In this document: positions 50,668-52,523 of the stretch, one piece after another | Layout: every line of letters begins with the position of its first letter | Position numbering within the stretch: the first letter of the stretch is position 1 | DNA from: Thermoactinomyces mirandus | GTDB taxonomy: Bacteria; Bacillota; Bacilli; Thermoactinomycetales; Thermoactinomycetaceae | Direction: 5' to 3' | Length of the DNA: 52,523 bases | Assembly (NCBI RefSeq): GCF_013868055.1 | Contig: NZ_JACEOL010000066.1 | Location: 1 to 52,523 of the forward strand | The notes under the pieces: generated by a model | The model's input: the letters and a program-made list of their open reading frames with translations, nothing else | Told to the model about the DNA's origin: nothing | Database searches by the model: none | Translations under genes and position numbers: made by a program

Positions 50668-52523
50668 TTATTTTGCCAGGGCTTCTTCCCGGCAAAACTC
50701 AACAATTCTTCTTAAATGATGGAGATAACGGTTTACCAGCTGTTCAATCGTTTCCCGGTAATAAAGGGATTCGTGGTAACGGATCGGGACGATCAGTTCG
50801 CCGTTTTGCACAAATGACACAAAATCCAATTTGTACGGCCATTTTGTCAACGGATGCACCCCTTCGCCGGCGGACATGTTTGCGATTTGTACGCCTTCTT
50901 TTTCGACATCCTGTACAAATTCCCCCTGATAGTTAAAGTTTATCTCCGGTTTCAGCTTGAAGTGCAAATTCTGCTTGTATCGGGGATCGGTCAGGTATTT
51001 CAGTATTCCGTAACCAACCCCTTTGTTGGGAACCTGACGCAGCTTCTCTTTCACATAGGGAATCACATCGGCCGGATTTTGGCTGTCGATGTTAAAGACG
51101 ACTGGATACATCGAAGTAAACCAGCCAATGGTCCGGTTCAGGTCTACGCCATCGATGATTTCTTCCCGGCCATGGCCTTCCAGTTGAACTGCAACCGTAC
51201 CGTATGTCCAGCTGTTCAGCGTCATGACCAATGCGGACAGTAACAGATCATTGATCTCGGTCTGGTAGGCGCGATGTGCCAGTGACAACAAATCACGGGT
51301 ATGATCCCGGTCGAGACGCCCCTCTGCGATTTTCACATGTTTGCTGGAATAATCAACATTTCCCCATTTATCGACAGGAAGGGCGGGAGCCTGCTCGTGG
51401 TCTGTCTGTTGCCAGTATGGAATCTCACTTAGCAGAGATGGGCTGTTTGCATACTCATGCAACTTTTTACTCCATGTCTGGAAGGAAGTTGTTTTTGGCG
51501 GAAGCATGACAGGTTTCCCGTTTAACTTTCGCTGGTAAGCCGAATGCAAGTCTTCAGACAATACCCGCCAGGACACGGCATCCATCACCAAATGGTGAAT
51601 GATGATCAGCAAATAGTCTCCTTTGCCGGTATGGAAAATTCCCAACCGAATTAAAGGTCCGTCGTTGATCCGAATGGAACGGTGCAAACGGGTAGATTCT
51701 TTTTCTATAATCGCCGCAACATTTTCTGTTTCTTTTACGTCAAATTCGTAGATTCTAAAATACTCGCCCGTCAGGTCACGATTTACCGCTTTAATCTGTC
51801 CTTCTTCCTGTTTGAAGGACATCCTCAAGGCATCATGATGGGCAACCAGTTCCTGGAAGACCAGTTTTAAAATGTTTGCATCCCAACCCTGTTCGCGATG
51901 CAGGACAATGGCCATGTTCCATTGATCCGGATAATCCGTCTGTTCATACATCCAATGTTGAATCGGGGTTAAAGCAACTTCGCCTGCAACCGTTTTTTCC
52001 CCAACTTCATCTGTTGCTTTCTGAATATGTTGGGCCAGTTCCTCAATTGTGGGATATTGGAACAGATCTTTCAACCGCAGTGTTAACTGGTGACGTTTTA
52101 ACCGGGAAGCAATTTGCATCGCCTTGATTGAATCTCCGCCAAGTTCAAAGAAATGATCCTGCACTCCGACACGATTAACCTGCAAGACCTCTTGCCACAA
52201 TTGTGCGAGGATTTTTTCGGTTTTGTTGGAAGGAGCAGCATATTTTACTCCTGTTTGCATTTGGTCGGGTTTTGGCAAAAGTTTTTTGTCAATTTTCCCG
52301 TTTGCCGTCAAAGGCAGTTCTTCCAGTTGCATAAAGTATGCGGGAATCATGTAATCCGGCAACTCTTTCCCCAGGTATTGACGGAGGCCGGAAATGGAAC
52401 AAGGTTCGGAGACCGTAAAATAAGCACACAGGCTCAATTGATTTCGTTCATCCGTTTGAGCCACAACAACAGCCTCTTTCACGGCTGGATAACTTAATAA
52501 CCTGCTGGCTACTTCTCCCGGTT
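50668..52523 (-). CDS. Nonribosomal peptide synthetase, C-terminal part (A-PCP-E), partial
   Basis: The 3' end of an NRPS gene running off the window; the frame is open to the last base, continuing an adenylation domain. In the visible part the adenylation C-terminus has the A10 motif NGKIDKKLLP, then the carrier domain has FFELGGDSIKAMQ (Ser in GGDSI, the form usual before epimerization domains), then an epimerization domain of about 430 residues with HHLVMDAVSW, EGHGREE, RTIGWFTSMYP and NFNYQGEF. It would convert the bound residue to the D form. The protein stops at EFCREEALAK, where related proteins often continue to a docking tail, and no thioesterase follows. The product is unknown. Confidence 0.93.
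   Translation of the reverse strand, partial: PGEVASRLLSYPAVKEAVVVAQTDERNQLSLCAYFTVSEPCSISGLRQYLGKELPDYMIPAYFMQLEELPLTANGKIDKKLLPKPDQMQTGVKYAAPSNKTEKILAQLWQEVLQVNRVGVQDHFFELGGDSIKAMQIASRLKRHQLTLRLKDLFQYPTIEELAQHIQKATDEVGEKTVAGEVALTPIQHWMYEQTDYPDQWNMAIVLHREQGWDANILKLVFQELVAHHDALRMSFKQEEGQIKAVNRDLTGEYFRIYEFDVKETENVAAIIEKESTRLHRSIRINDGPLIRLGIFHTGKGDYLLIIIHHLVMDAVSWRVLSEDLHSAYQRKLNGKPVMLPPKTTSFQTWSKKLHEYANSPSLLSEIPYWQQTDHEQAPALPVDKWGNVDYSSKHVKIAEGRLDRDHTRDLLSLAHRAYQTEINDLLLSALVMTLNSWTYGTVAVQLEGHGREEIIDGVDLNRTIGWFTSMYPVVFNIDSQNPADVIPYVKEKLRQVPNKGVGYGILKYLTDPRYKQNLHFKLKPEINFNYQGEFVQDVEKEGVQIANMSAGEGVHPLTKWPYKLDFVSFVQNGELIVPIRYHESLYYRETIEQLVNRYLHHLRRIVEFCREEALAK

Noticed and set aside
50493..50705. 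Minus-strand 70-codon frame between the NRPS gene and dhaK
   Set aside because: It spans two intrinsic terminators and the NRPS stop codon; no homology or start signal.

Overview
The window is chromosomal DNA of moderate G+C from an endospore-forming Gram-positive bacterium of the order Bacillales. The evidence is the gene content (spoVS, sleB-ypeB, spoIIIE, tepA-ylzJ, the ymf genes, RNase Y), two bacillithiol genes (ypdA, bshB2), and Bacillus-type signals (strong AAGGAGG ribosome binding sites, TTGACA/TATAAT promoters, a LexA box, and sigma-H- and sigma-G-like promoters). Gene order resembles B. subtilis only in blocks. Together with porAB and a family I pyrophosphatase, this suggests a deep relative such as the Alicyclobacillaceae rather than Bacillus itself. 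That placement is inference. No rRNA, tRNA, insertion sequence, prophage or CRISPR array was seen.

Left block (1-15.9 kb) follows the B. subtilis gpsA-to-fer neighbourhood: gpsA, plsY, der, yphA, the S1-like ypfD, plsC and cmk on the minus strand; then the germination operon sleB-ypeB; ansA; gudB-ypdA; divergent bshB2; a MecA/YpbH adaptor; a CPBP membrane protease; and ferredoxin. It combines phospholipid synthesis, ribosome assembly, spore germination, glutamate and asparagine catabolism, and bacillithiol metabolism.

A junction (16.1-18.3 kb) carries ppa and a GntR regulator coupled to a DUF1648 membrane protein, with a palindromic operator on its own promoter. The right block (18.3-50.3 kb) follows the B. 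subtilis dha/tepA-spoIIIE-ymf-pgsA-cinA-recA-rny-spoVS neighbourhood, almost all on the minus strand.

Two insertions into that conserved order stand out. (1) Between recX and rny there is a tightly coupled four-gene Mre11/Rad50-like module whose ATPase is split over three reading frames: an N-terminal head with helical repeats and a CxxC zinc hook, an 81-residue coiled coil, and a C-terminal head. It lies directly downstream of recA-recX, and a LexA box precedes recA. (2) Between ymfK and pgsA there are four tandem RodZ-like genes where relatives have one. Several promoters here have their -35 box fused to the T-tract of the preceding terminator.

The right end has dhaKLM (PTS-dependent dihydroxyacetone kinase), a plus-strand transcription unit of about 100 nt with no gene (a candidate small RNA), and the 3' end of a nonribosomal peptide synthetase gene that runs off the window and ends in an epimerization domain.
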